Counted from the first letter of the stretch, positions 47,813 through 58,600 are shown. The stretch is 64,000 nt of DNA from Marsupella aquatica (GCA_973895155.1 OZ316898.1:11904001-11968000); one strand, 5' to 3'. The notes: generated by a model not told the origin, from the letters alone. Program-made: numbers and translations.

Positions 47813-47839
47813 GCCGGTCGGGAAAGGGTCGGGGGCTCG

Positions 47840-48661
47840 GGAGAGGATAAAAGGAGGAGATCCCTCCTCCCCCTCCTCATTTTCGGTTTTGCAGAAAGGA
47901 GGAGAGGAGGAGAGGAGGAGGAGGAGGAGGAGGAGAGGAGGAGAGGAGGAAGAGGAGGAGGAGGAGGAGAAGAGGAGGAGGAGGAGGAGGTAAGTGTTTG
48001 GTTTTGGTTTTTATTTTTGATTTTTGGTTTGTTTTGTGATTTTTTAAGTTTTCTTTGTGTTTTAAACCCTAACCTTAGAGCCAAATGGAGGGATATAAAG
48101 AAACACTTGTACGCGCACGCTTTGAGCCTCGGTTCGGTTTGCGATACTCCGTACAAGAATTTCTTAATATCACCTTAACAATTTAGTCTCCTTTGTTCAT
48201 TAAGTAAAACATTTGCGGAGATAGAGGAATCCATGTACGCATGCTTAGAGTTTCGGCTCGGTCTGCGATACTTTGCATGGATACCACGATTCGCCGAGAA
48301 TGTTTTTACTTGAATTACAAATGAGTGTTAAGTTATAGACACCAAATCACATATGTCGAAGCAGGAATATAACAACTTTGAAAGAAAAGAACACTTTTGT
48401 GCGCATGCTTTGAGCGTCCGCTCGGTCTGCGATATTTCACAAGTGTTGTCTTTCTCTTTTATTGTTGTTATATAGAAAGGTAATTAAAATCATGTGTGCA
48501 ATAAAAATACATAATGCATGGGAGAAACAAACCGGGAAAAGATAATAACAATACGACTTGTAATTTTCAGGTTGGTCGTTGAATCCTTATTGGAAGGATT
48601 TTATTTAAATCCCGATAAGATCTTGTTCCTCCCTCACATATTCCTTTTGTGAAGGGAAAAC
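47840..48661 (+). promoter_or_regulatory. Probable promoter, 5' leader exon and leader intron of the element kinase gene
   Basis: A TATA-like GGATAAAAGG lies near 47843. It is followed by a purine tract of GGA/GAG repeats (47893-47990) that ends exactly in a consensus 5' splice site GAG|GTAAGTG. A matching 3' splice site TAATTTTCAG ends at 48570, 91 bp before the kinase ATG. The inferred intron (47991-48570) contains all three left hairpins. This gene model is inferred from splice signals only. Confidence 0.45.
48106..48447 (+). repeat. Three left-side hairpins with conserved core
   Basis: Hairpins at 48106-48157, 48230-48281 and 48390-48447 share a centre of the form GCATGCTTTGAGC then CGGCTCGGTCTGCGATA. 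The arms differ: CTTGTACG/CGTACAAG, TCCATG/CATGGA, AACACTT..GTG/CACAAGTGTT. Each pair is self-complementary. They align one-to-one, in mirror order, with the three at the right side. Confidence 0.85.
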
Positions 48662-50263
48662 ATGGTCATCGAAAATTTTAGTTTAGAGTATAGGCAAGTG
48701 TTGGAGATGATCACAAAACATGTGAATGAAGGATATGAGCCGAATCTTGTTGCTCTGGATGCATTGAAGAACGCTCGAAACACTCTCGAACATGCTAGGA
48801 ATTCTAGCAAAGTGGCCGGGAAACGAAAACGGAAGGGGGCAAACGAAGAAGCAAAACAGGTTCGACACAATGTGGTAGTGTCGATATGGAAAGAGATACT
48901 TTATCGCTACACTCAACCGAAACAGTATGGGGTGGACGGGTTCGAGAGGGAGTTCACAAGACACGGAGAGAAAGGATACAAGAACTTTCTTGGTGAGATA
49001 ACCCGTTGTATGCGGGAAAGTGTACAAAAGGAGGACAATTTCACACGAGAGCAAATGAAGTCATTTGAAGATGAAACTGAGAAACCGGGAGGATTTCTGG
49101 AAAATTTGGCACTCAACTTGGAGAAGCATGTTTGGGATAATTTGGCAGCCAAAGTGGAAGAGGGTGACACTACATTGCTTGGAAACCCCGGGATGTACAC
49201 ACACAAGAGAGAATTGCTAGTGAAGTGGAGTAAGGAGTTGGCAATGGCGAAATCTGATAGCAATGTCAAATATGCTAACGAGATTGTGCACTTTGGGGAT
49301 GTCAGCATCAAAAGTGCTCGAAAAGGAACACGTCCATCGCGTGTAGTTCCAGAGGTTAGGAGTATCCATTTTCTTAAACCTGAGCAAGTGCACAACACAC
49401 GTCGCATTGGGAAAGGAATCCAAGGAGAGGTATACACTTGTCGTATATTACATTGTTCTCTCATTCCCGTCAACGTGACCTTAGTCGCAAAGCGGTTCAA
49501 GGATGGGGACAAGCATAAGAGATGAACTGACGCATTACAAGAAGTGCTTATGGGAGGACTGAATCATAAGGGAATCGTTGGAGCTCTTGCGTTGACTATT
49601 GAGGATCCGCCAAAACTTATTTACGATCACTATAATGGAGGTGACTTGGGTAGCTTTATTGATAAGTGCGGCATATCGTCAAAGAGCAAGGGGAAGGCAC
49701 AGATCACGACGGACCTTGATTTCAAGTTTATTTCGGAGAAGAAACTCTTGTTGGAGAACCGGTTGGGAATCGTCTTGGCTTTGCTGGAGACACTGCAATA
49801 CTTGCATGAGCATGATCGATTTCATTGTGATCTTCACTTTGGAAACATCCTTCTTCATTTCGATCACAAGCACGATGTGGCTATTAAGGTGTATGTTGGT
49901 TTATGTGATTTTGGCTTGTCTAAGCATAAATCACAGTGCAAATTACCAGCTAATCGGATGTGGCCCACAGCAACAGAAAAAGCAGCAACATACCAAAAAC
50001 AATTTCCACAGTTGGCTCCGGAGCTTGTTCAACCTACCCCTGTCGAGTTTAGTGAAAGTACCGATATATATGCTTTGGGGAATATTTTTGAGACATTGTT
50101 GATAGAGAATTGGGATGGAATGTCTAAGGGTTCACGGTTTTTGGGGAGGGGTTGGAGTGCACAAGTGCATGGCCCCAAATTGGATGTCATAATCCGTGAA
50201 ATGATGGCCACGGATGCCAAGAAAAGAATGGATTGTGCTTTTTGGAGTTTGAAGATAGTTTGA
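48662..50263 (+). pseudogene. Element-borne protein-kinase-like gene, interrupted by one TGA
   Basis: One continuous frame of 534 codons, broken only by TGA at 49523-49525. Residues about 1-230 are a Lys/Glu-rich domain I do not recognise. A kinase fold follows: glycine loop GKGIQGEV, VAKRF (the Lys), the stop inside the following helix region, LIYDHYNGGDLGSF (hinge), HCDLHFGNIL (catalytic loop with the Asp; HCD for HRD), CDFGLSK (DFG), APEL (APE) and STDIYALGNIFETLL. Key catalytic residues are thus present. It lies inside the hAT element, 1.3 kb from the left end and in tandem with the coiled-coil gene. CGA to TGA would be a single transition. A functional kinase would need readthrough of the TGA, so I treat this copy as broken. 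Confidence 0.75.
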
Positions 50264-50504
50264 ACGTTTCCAGATTGCACATTGTATTTGCACAACAGTC
50301 CATATCTTAGAGATTAAAGATTAGGGTTTACACAATTTTGTAAAGGTCACCTTAACGATTATATGTTTATTCATTGTATGTCAATTACAATGTTCTGCAT
50401 TTTGTTGATAATATTCTATCAAACTTTGTCGTGAATGCCCAAAATTGTGCTAAATGTGTTTGTACATTGTCAAATATCGCAGACCTTTTGTACACATCGC
50501 AAAC

Positions 50505-51926
50505 ATGGGACGATGGGAATTGTCTTCTGATGATGAAGACAAAGAGTTCACGACACAACATCTTACCATGCAAGATGGTCAAGGATCCTATTGTGACGAT
50601 GAAGCTCTTCGTAATAATGTGTTGGATAATCTTACAACCATTGGCATTCACTATGAGGCTAAACCCAAGGTTGATGGAACACCGGCGCCAAACACAAGAA
50701 GATGGGAAGATGAGGGTATGAAGGATGAATGGAGTATATTAACGCCCAATGTAAATCCTCCCCATGACGAATGGGCCATGAATGCAAAGGAATTGGAGAT
50801 GTTGATGCCAAAGAAAGACTTTTGGCCATTAGCACAACAAATTTTTCACGATCTGGATCTTTGGGCAACAAGATCATGGGCGCAAGAAAAATTCACCATG
50901 TCCAAAGTAACACATGCAGGTGTTAAATCACATTGGCAGCAACGATATCGAGAGTTTGCTCCACACAAAGCCCAAACGAAAATGAGTTCCATTTACCCTC
51001 CTTTTATCCGATGTCTGATTGCTGAATTCATTCTCAAGTGGAAGGTGGATTACCGTTGGGAAAACAGTGCTGGCAAGCTGACTCATCAGGTGCATCCATC
51101 AGTGGTTGCGATTGCAACGAATAGGAATACAACTATTACAAAGGACCCTTCAATGGAGACTTCCAACAAGGGATCCAAAAGAAAGCTAGATGACACTGGG
51201 GAGGGATATGCGCATGAGAAGGGGAAAGCGGCTGTACTTCCTCGAGTCTCCATGCCTGACCGTGCAGCACCACCAACCAATGTGGAGTCAACGCACACCA
51301 AAAAACCAATCCTTGTAGGTGTTGGGAGTAGAACTCCACATGCAAAGAACAACAATGTTACTGATGCTAACAAGGATAAGTTCAACCTGCACAACATATG
51401 CAAGAGCTTGGGGGCAGATGTTGCAGAGGTGATTGAGACAAATCTCCGCACGAAGTATGTAGTGGAGCTATGTGAATGTGGTAGCATCGAAAAGTTCAAG
51501 TCACAATTGCAACAAGCTGATATAAAGATGAGATCACTTGAGAAGAAGCAGAACGAGCTGACGACCAATTCTGAAGTGATGTTGTACAAGTGTCAATTGT
51601 TTGACAAGATGGAAGAAATCAATAAGCTGACAAAACAACTTGCTGAAAAAGAGCGTCAATGCAATGAACTGGCACGACTTGAGGAGAAGGACAAGATCAT
51701 TAATGATCTTAAAAGTGAACTTGCAATGCAAGCAATCATCATATCAAATCTTCACGAAGAGGTGCAAGAATTTAACAATGGTGCTTTGGGGATGAGGTCA
51801 AACAAAGGGCAAGGTGAATTATCGTCGCCAAATTTTGTTAACATGCAAATCATAGATCCTACAGGGCACAGCAATCTTTTTCCAGATGTGGAGGTTGACG
51901 CGGAAGGTATTGATAGGTTTTTTTAA
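50505..51926 (+). CDS. Element-borne coiled-coil protein of unknown function
   Basis: 473 aa, no family recognised. It starts MGRWELSSDDEDKEF (acidic). The middle carries Trp-rich motifs (DFWPLAQQIFHDLDLWATRSW, SHWQQRYREF), then a basic Ser/Thr-rich stretch with a nuclear-signal-like GSKRKLDD, then a heptad-like coiled coil (about residues 340-430, LEKKQNELTTN...KMEEINKLTKQLAEKERQ). I chose ATG 50505 because it follows the unstructured spacer after the kinase gene. A longer frame upstream begins at 50454. The ORF ends in TAA, immediately followed by TAG, and then the same frame continues 18 bases later into the RING ORF. The two may derive from one coiled-coil/RING protein. Confidence 0.65.
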   Translation: MGRWELSSDDEDKEFTTQHLTMQDGQGSYCDDEALRNNVLDNLTTIGIHYEAKPKVDGTPAPNTRRWEDEGMKDEWSILTPNVNPPHDEWAMNAKELEMLMPKKDFWPLAQQIFHDLDLWATRSWAQEKFTMSKVTHAGVKSHWQQRYREFAPHKAQTKMSSIYPPFIRCLIAEFILKWKVDYRWENSAGKLTHQVHPSVVAIATNRNTTITKDPSMETSNKGSKRKLDDTGEGYAHEKGKAAVLPRVSMPDRAAPPTNVESTHTKKPILVGVGSRTPHAKNNNVTDANKDKFNLHNICKSLGADVAEVIETNLRTKYVVELCECGSIEKFKSQLQQADIKMRSLEKKQNELTTNSEVMLYKCQLFDKMEEINKLTKQLAEKERQCNELARLEEKDKIINDLKSELAMQAIIISNLHEEVQEFNNGALGMRSNKGQGELSSPNFVNMQIIDPTGHSNLFPDVEVDAEGIDRFF

Positions 51927-51947
51927 TAGTGGAAAAAGGATGAAACT

Positions 51948-52463
51948 ATGGCAACATTTGTTCGTGAAAAGGATGACAAGTGTACTTGGTGCCTATATCC
52001 TTGGGGCCCTCAATCTGTTTCCATGTTGGGAACCTGCGGTCATATATGGCATCATGCTTGCTTGTCTAAATGGTTGAAGAAAAGCCAAAAATGTTGGTGT
52101 CGCACACCATTTCATGAACGCGAGTATGAGCAACGAGGATTGTTGAAGCAAATGCCATCAATGGAGACTCAACAAAACACTGAAGATATGACTGAAGATA
52201 TGACTGAAGATACTATACCGGCGATGCAAATAGATGAAACTCCCATTGAACATTTCACAATCAATGAATATAATTTGTCAGATGGGGAATTTGACAGGTT
52301 GTTATTCAGTGGTCGACTCGATGAGTGGAAACAATATGCGGCAGCCAACCAGCCATCAATAGATGAGCAAAATTTGCAACGATCCATTCGGCGCCATCGA
52401 CGATGTCAACAACAGGCAGAGGTGAAAACAGAAGCTGTTGACAATAACAACAAAAGGAACTAA
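51948..52463 (+). CDS. Element-borne RING-finger ORF
   Basis: 171 aa. An N-terminal RING-H2-like zinc motif: C12-x2-C15, C30-x-H32, H35 or H36, C38, then C49-x-C51 (last pair one residue closer than usual), with the typical Trp after the HxxxC segment (CLSKW). The rest is acidic and Gln-rich with short repeats MTEDMTED and a basic end RRHRRCQQQ. RING-H2 domains usually recruit E2 enzymes for ubiquitin transfer; whether this one does is unknown. It is in the same frame as the upstream coiled-coil ORF, separated only by TAATAG and five sense codons, so it may be the C-terminal half of one protein. Confidence 0.65.
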   Translation: MATFVREKDDKCTWCLYPWGPQSVSMLGTCGHIWHHACLSKWLKKSQKCWCRTPFHEREYEQRGLLKQMPSMETQQNTEDMTEDMTEDTIPAMQIDETPIEHFTINEYNLSDGEFDRLLFSGRLDEWKQYAAANQPSIDEQNLQRSIRRHRRCQQQAEVKTEAVDNNNKRN

Positions 52464-53055
52464 AACCAATAGTCTCTACATTTTGATGTTATTTTCATGT
52501 AGTTACTATTAGAGACATTTTGTTAAAATAGAAGCGGCATATCCTCTTTGACAATTATTTTCAACTTGTAATTGGTAAAGAGATTTTGGAGTGACATTAC
52601 ATTGCATATCTCGTTGAGTACATATATTTTTCATTGGGGGCATGGCGTCGCCTTTTGGAGAATGTGTATTTTCGTAAGAATATTCCATCCTACAATCAGC
52701 CATAGGTTTTGGAGGCATATTGTCGGGCTCACAATCATATTTTTGGACAAGTATGAGGAAAATAGACGTGATGAGAGATGGTAGCACAGTGGACTCAGGT
52801 ACTGATCCTTCTCTGAAATCATTTCCAAAAGGAGATCGTGTAGCACAATGAGTTCAACAAAGTCAACATCGCAATGGTTTTAGCCGCCCAAGTTGAGAAT
52901 GATTTTGTAGAAGGATGTATACCTAAGTCCACTCACTTTTCCTGTCTTTCATAATTTTTTCCGCTATTGCTGCTACGGCCAATGACATTCATGCACATGC
53001 GAACCGAGGCCAACGCCTACTCCTTTGCCCACCGCAAAAATGGGCCCTCATTACA
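52464..53055. other. Gene-free interior of the hAT element
   Basis: This follows the cargo genes; no coding sequence is recognised. Confidence 0.4.
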
Positions 53056-54244
53056 ACTTGAAGTTGAACGGAGTTTATTTGAGTACGAGAGAAGTTCTGA
53101 AAGCAAATGCACTCTCAGGTCAAATTTTCAGGTCCTTCGAGCAAAAAATTACTGAGTATGTCATCGATCCGTTGGTTTCACAACTTCTCTCGTACTCAAA
53201 TAAACTCTGTTCAACTTCAAGTAGCGTAGCTGCTATGACCAATGACATTCATGCGCATGCAAACCGAGGCCAACGCCTCTACATTTGCCTACCCCAAAAA
53301 TGGGCCCTGATTAGAACTTGAAGTTGAACAGAGTTTTTTTCATTATGAGAAGGTTTATTCAAGCAATGGCACTCTCAGGTCAATATTTCAGGTCCTCCTG
53401 ACTTTGTTATTATTGAATATGTCCGTGCTCCGTTGCTTGAATAAATCTTCTGATAATGAAATGAACTGACCAATTACTGGAGTACGGCTGCTACGGCCTA
53501 TGACATTAATTCGCACAATTGCATGTTTATATCCTCTCCTTTCCGAATTCCAATTCGAGCTTGGACATCCTCTCGTCAGCTGGTCTCCACCATTGCAGTT
53601 GCTCTTCACGCAAACCAAGATAGCAGTCTCTAGAATCCTCGAACCTATTTTATTTCAATGCATCATTCATAGTGTTTGAGGAATCCAGAGGTTCGCGTGA
53701 GGAGCAACTGAAAGGGTGGAGACCTGCTGACGAGAGGGTGTCCAAACTCGAATTGGAATTCGGACAGGAGAGGATATAAACGGGTGAACTTTGACTTGAA
53801 ATTGGTGACTGTATTTTGCGTCTGCATATCAATTTGGTGATTGATCTTGCGGAATCCCCGTGACCGTGTCTGATCATCATCATGACATTGCTCTCCTTGG
53901 CCACCAATGGGCCCTCATTACAACTTCAAGTTGAACGGGGTTTATATGATTATGAGAAGGTTACTGATTATGTAGGCGATGTGTTCATTTCACAACTTCT
54001 CTCATAGTCATATAAACTCTGCCCAACTTCAAGTAGTGCAGCTGCTACGGTCAACGACATTCACCCACCCCAAAAATGGGCCCTCATTACAACTTCAAGT
54101 TCAACTAAGTTTATTTTATTACGAGAAGGTTTATTCAAGCAATGACATTCTCAGGTCCAATAATGAGGTCCTCTCGACCTCATTATTATTGAATATGACG
54201 GTGCTCTATTGCTGGACTAAATCTTCGCATAGTGAAATGAACTA
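53056..54244. repeat. Cluster of palindromes in the element centre
   Basis: Four foldbacks with related sequence. The best has 41-bp arms at 53056-53096 and 53182-53222 with a single mismatch around an 85-bp loop. Others lie at about 53318-53470, 53911-54032 and 54094-54244. A longer inverted pair of about 95 bp (53518-53612 against 53688-53790, sharing CGAATTCCAATTCGAG-like and CTCTCGTCAGC words) lies between them. Recurrent words are ATGGGCCCTCATTA, ACTTGAAGTTGAAC and CACTCTCAGGTC. Confidence 0.85.
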
Positions 54245-54530
54245 ACCAATTAATGGAGGGGGCTGGTATGGACTACAGCTGCTATGGCCAACAACAAGGT
54301 ACTTTGAAATAGTCAGTGTTGGAGATTTGGAAAACATGTTGCGTTGGTGTGTCTCTATGACATTCTCAAATGCAAATACAAATAAATTATTCAATCATTG
54401 TACAATAATAAACACACTGCAAGATAATACAATCATGTTACAAAAAATATAATTGTTTATAATTTTGTCTATGTCAGATACGACAATATAAGAGTAGCAA
54501 CACTTGATATTATCCTAATGAAAAGATGCT

Positions 54531-57436
54531 TCAAGGCTGTGAAGAGAAATTTCGTGCATTGTTGTTAAGATTTTTGCACAAAAGCGCATTCCACTCGTCT
54601 TGTTTGTCGCCCCAACTGAGTGGATCACGATTGTGTGACTGAACATTGTGCGATGTTTCTTGAAATGATGATATTCCTCGAAACCCACCAAGGCCAATAG
54701 GCCTGTTCGACGTATATGGATTCATGACACTTGGCCCTGCATACGCATTCAAGGGTGGACCTGCATGGTGTTGCCAGTTTGCATGTGGGTCGTTTGAAGT
54801 TTGACCTTCATGATTGTTGTATCCATGAAAAAAGGTTGATGTCCTTCCATTCATCGGATGCCCTGCTGTGCCTATGCGTTGCTCGTTGAAATATGGTCTG
54901 CTTGTGTCAACATCATTCGCAAAGTTCGACCAAGGTGACCTTGGTTGGGAAGGCATCACAAAGTTTCTGTCCAGTGATGCATCTTCCTCGTCTTGGATTT
55001 GCGATTCATCAATTGTAGGATACATCTCCAAATCCATTTCATTCTCCCATTCCTCTGCAGCAATGATGTCTGTATCTGGTGGAATACGAGTCAAGAACTC
55101 ACTATCCTTATCCAATGAAAATCCGTGTAGCAATTCATCAGCATCATCAATTGTATCATAATCTTCGACATCTTTTTCACCAAGAGCCGCACGTGTTGCA
55201 TCGTACTCTTCATTGGTGCACAACTCCATGGAGATAGGTCTAGGTCCATCATTTGTTCTTCTTCTTTGGTCATAACGTTCATATATAAACGTATGCGGGT
55301 TTTGAACATTTGTGAGCCCTTTCTCTACCCTCATGTTTGTAAATACAAACACCAAATCTTTTGCTCGATCATTTGTCAATCGATTGCGACTTTTGGAATG
55401 TATAAATCCATACGAACTCCAGTTTCGCTCGCAAGCTGATGCACACACTTTTTGGTGTAAGATTCTTCGCGCCAGGATTCTCAAATGTTTATAATCTGCA
55501 CCATACGCATGCCACCACTCTGCTGGACTGACATTACCTATACTTGATTGGGCGGCTCCCATCGCTATTGATGTGTTGGGATTTTTTTTTTGGGCGTCAA
55601 TGGCTTGACTGTGGATGGCAGAAATAAGTTCTCTGACGTCGCGATCACGGTTGATCCCCTCCTTCACCTGTTGTTCTGAATATCTAGCAATGTATTCACT
55701 GAAACCCCTATAGAGTTCTGGATCTCCAGCGACATCTATGTCCTCATCAAAAAACATTTGGGGATTGAGATATGCTGCCACTAGCATGAAATCAGTGGTA
55801 AGAGATTTTTTCGATCCAAATACACTTTTAGTATCTTTGGTTTCAATACCTCTGTTACCAATGGACAATCCTCCATGCTTGCTTTCAAAACATCAATCCC
55901 TCTTTTCAAACTCCAATACAACCAACCTGATTGCGGAGAATCACCATCAAATTCTCGCAACATCTTGACCAACGGAGTAAAGAATTTAACTGTATCCTTC
56001 ACTTCAACCCAAAATGTATCTTGCTGTATCCACATTTTAAGTTCGTCTGCCTTTCCCCTCGTCATGTGTCCAGCTGATTTTGGTCGCAATGGAAGTCTAT
56101 CACGATAAGACTGCCAATTATCATCAATGACCATCTGTTGTAAAGCTCCTCTTAGCTCCAACGCTCTTTGTGCCATTAGGAAATTAGTCGCAAATCTAGT
56201 TGCATTTGGATTCAATAGTTTTTTGTCAGGAGATTTTCTTGCAAATATTGCAGAAAGCTTTTGCGATGATGAAACTGCTTTTACTATCCACCTCAACCGC
56301 TTAAAAATCTTTTAGAATGGATTCTGTCCAGCATCATCTAGCACTACACGCTTGTGACCACACATATCCTCTAGCAGCAAATTAAACACGTGGGCAGCAC
56401 ACCAGCTCCAAGTGACATGAGGATACTTTTTCATGACTACCTCACAACCTGCTACGCGACTTGCGGGTGCTCCATCAGTTACAATTTGAATAATATGATC
56501 TGCACCAATATCCTCAATGTATTTCAACCACATGTTGCCAAGATATTTCCCATCTTTCTTGTCAGCTTGCGTAGCATTCCAACTATCCAAGAAGAAGTCA
56601 CCTTTAGAAGTCAACAACATGACATTCATCAAAGGTTCTCTTCGGACGTTTTCCCATCCATCTGAAGAAAGAGAATACCCATAAGGTTTTGCCTCCTTTA
56701 AAGTTTGCGTCATGTCCTTTGTGAGATCCTCCTTACTGTCTTCCAATAATTTCAATCGCAAACTTCGCATCGTAGGTAGAGAATAACCATTGACAATCCC
56801 TTTTGAAGTCTCTATGACTGCTTCTCGAAAAAAAGGATTATTTGAAATATTGAATGGAATACCACTGGTGTAGAAAGCTTTCGCCCAAAGCTTATCCAAA
56901 TTTGTTCTATTTGGAATTTGATAGGCATCCATAATTGGGTTAGGAAGATTTACTGGCCTATCTCCTTCCCTTACATGTGTATCATCCATGTCAACATAGT
57001 TTGACCCTCGTGTGGATGCTTGCGAATATGAACTTCCAACGCTTGGCCTACGACCTCTCACATCCCGCAAGATATGACTTCCATCTCGTCGTTTGTACTT
57101 TAAGGTCGGTGGAACCTTTATCACATTGTACATAATGTTGATGGCATCCAAATCGACGACACCATAGAGTTGCATGCAAGGGGGCGCATCCCCTTTTTGG
57201 ATGTTTCCCATCAAATGCGCCTTTGCTCGTGTTGCATGATGAGTAACGTATGTTAAACAATACTTGCATCTTCGATAGATACGATTGATATCATGACATG
57301 TTGAAGGCGCATCACATCGTTCAAAATATCTCCACACTGGAGATTGTTTTGAAGGGTGTTCTTGCACACGAGTTGGACCAGGTCTGGGAGTAGTGGAATG
57401 ATATCCAGTTTCATGCGAATCCTCTTCATCGGACAT
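54531..57436 (-). CDS. hAT transposase (BED, DUF659, hAT-C), one stop and one frameshift
   Basis: DNA-cutting transposase that would move the element. From ATG 57436: BED zinc finger (W35, C57, C60, H74 region; SPVWRYF, CKYC, AKAHL); DUF659 core with SSDGWENV (first catalytic Asp), IQIVTDGAPASR (second) and WSWCAAHVFNLLLED; C-terminal hAT dimerisation region SPAEWWHAYG, ACERNWSSYGFIHSKSRNRL and DLVFVFTNMR. About 968 residues if continuous. Two lesions break it: an in-frame TAA at 56312-56314 (after GQNPF; the same frame resumes KIFKRLRW), and a missing base in an A6 run (55806-55811 on the plus strand) that shifts the frame between VYLDRK and SLTTDFMLVAAYLNP. The last 200 residues are low-complexity, Asn/His/Pro-rich. 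It is convergent with the cargo genes. Confidence 0.85.
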
Positions 57437-57516
57437 TGTTACGACTCTCAATGGTAAAAAAATAAAAGGGTTGATTCTTTTGATTTTGTGAATATAACAA
57501 ATATAGTACAATGGGT

Positions 57517-57867
57517 TACTTTCCTGAATTATCGCAGATTGGGCCTAAGCTCAAAGCATACGCAGGAAAGTTTCCCAAATTCTTATATTTGTCAACATCC
57601 CTACTTCAACCTATGTTATGTAATATCTATAACTTCACAATAGTTTATCTTTGAAGTGAACATATGTACGAGAAATCGTGATACCCATATGAAATGTCAT
57701 AGACCGAGCCAAAGCTCTAAGCATATGCACATGGGTATCTCTTTACTCGCAAGTAGTTCACTTTCAAACAAAACAATGATGCAAAGTTGTTAAGGCGATA
57801 TAAGGAACTTCTCGTATGAATTATCGCAGACCGAGCCGAGCTCAAAGCATGCGCGTACAAGAGTTCC
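57517..57867 (-). repeat. Three right-side hairpins with conserved core
   Basis: Hairpins at 57517-57570 (ACTTTCCTG/CAGGAAAGT), 57680-57739 (GATACCCATATG/CACATGGGTATC) and 57804-57867 (GGAACT..CTCGTATG/CGTACAAGAGTTCC). On the minus strand they show the same core as the left copies (TATGCTTTGAGC or GCATGCTTTGAGC, then a variant of GGCTCGGTCTGCGATA). They lie just upstream of the transposase start, in mirror image of the left set. Confidence 0.85.
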
Positions 57868-57994
57868 AATGTATCCCTCCGATCTCTCCCTAATGCTAAA
57901 CCACAAGAGAGAGAAACACAATGAGACTTTGGATTAGTGAAATGAATTAGTTATTCCTACTTATACTAAATCATCTACTTCTTATCCTCTCTTA

Positions 57995-58075
57995 AAACTC
58001 TTAATCTTTGATCCTAACCCTAATTGCGCCTCCCTTAACCCTAATCTCGCTCCCCTAACCCTAATCCCGCCCCTA
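57995..58075 (-). repeat. Telomere-like CCCTAA motifs in the right arm
   Basis: Four interspersed AACCCTAAT-type motifs separated by CGC-rich spacers. They mirror TTAGGGTTT motifs in the left arm (47779-47801). They are too few and too interrupted to be a telomere. Confidence 0.7.
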
Positions 58076-58078
58076 ACT

Positions 58079-58600
58079 CTTCCCCGGCCGCCAATTCCCG
58101 AGCCCCGTCCCCGAACCCCGCACCCCGTTCCCCGAACCCCGTTCCCCGCATCCCCGCATCCCCGAACCCCCTACCCGAACCCCCTTCCCCGAACCCCCTA
58201 CCTCGTTCCCCGAACCCCGTTCCCCGAATCCCCGAATCCCGGCCCCCCTTTCCCGCCCCCCCTTCCCCGGTTCCCCGAATCCTCTTCCCCGAATGCCCCC
58301 CGTCCCCGGTTCCCCGAATCCCGTCCCCCGGGCCCCCTTTACCCCGGCCGGCCCCGGAAGGGTCCGGGGAGGGTTCGGGTGGGGGTCCGGGGAGGGTCCG
58401 GGAAAGGCCCGAGAGTCCGGGGAATGTTCGGGGGAGGGTCCGGCGAGGTTCCGGGAAAGGCCAGGGAGGGTCCGGGGAGGGTCCGGGAAGGGCCCGGGAG
58501 TCCGGGTTCGGGTCAGGGGGAGTTCGGGTTCAGGTCCGGGGTGCTCGGGAGGTGTTCGCGAAAGGTCCGGGGAAGTCGGGGTTCGTTCGGGAGAATCTTC
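58079..58600. repeat. Right arm: facing C-rich and G-rich halves
   Basis: 58079-58342 is C-rich on this strand (CCCCGAACCCC words) and 58350-58600 is G-rich (GGGTCCGGGGAGGGTTCGGG words), meeting at CCCCGGCCGGCCCC. The half-kilobase can fold on itself. The left arm has only a G-rich half, so the two ends of the element are not symmetric. Confidence 0.8.

Noticed and set aside
47486-48178. Long Gly/Arg/Val-rich and Pro/Ser/Thr-rich ORFs in the left G-rich arm
   Set aside because: They follow from the GGTTCGGG/GGGTCCGGG repeat, exist in several frames on both strands and match no family.
57995-58075. CCCTAA motifs as an interstitial telomere
   Set aside because: Only four motifs, separated by unrelated bases, and mirrored in the other transposon arm.
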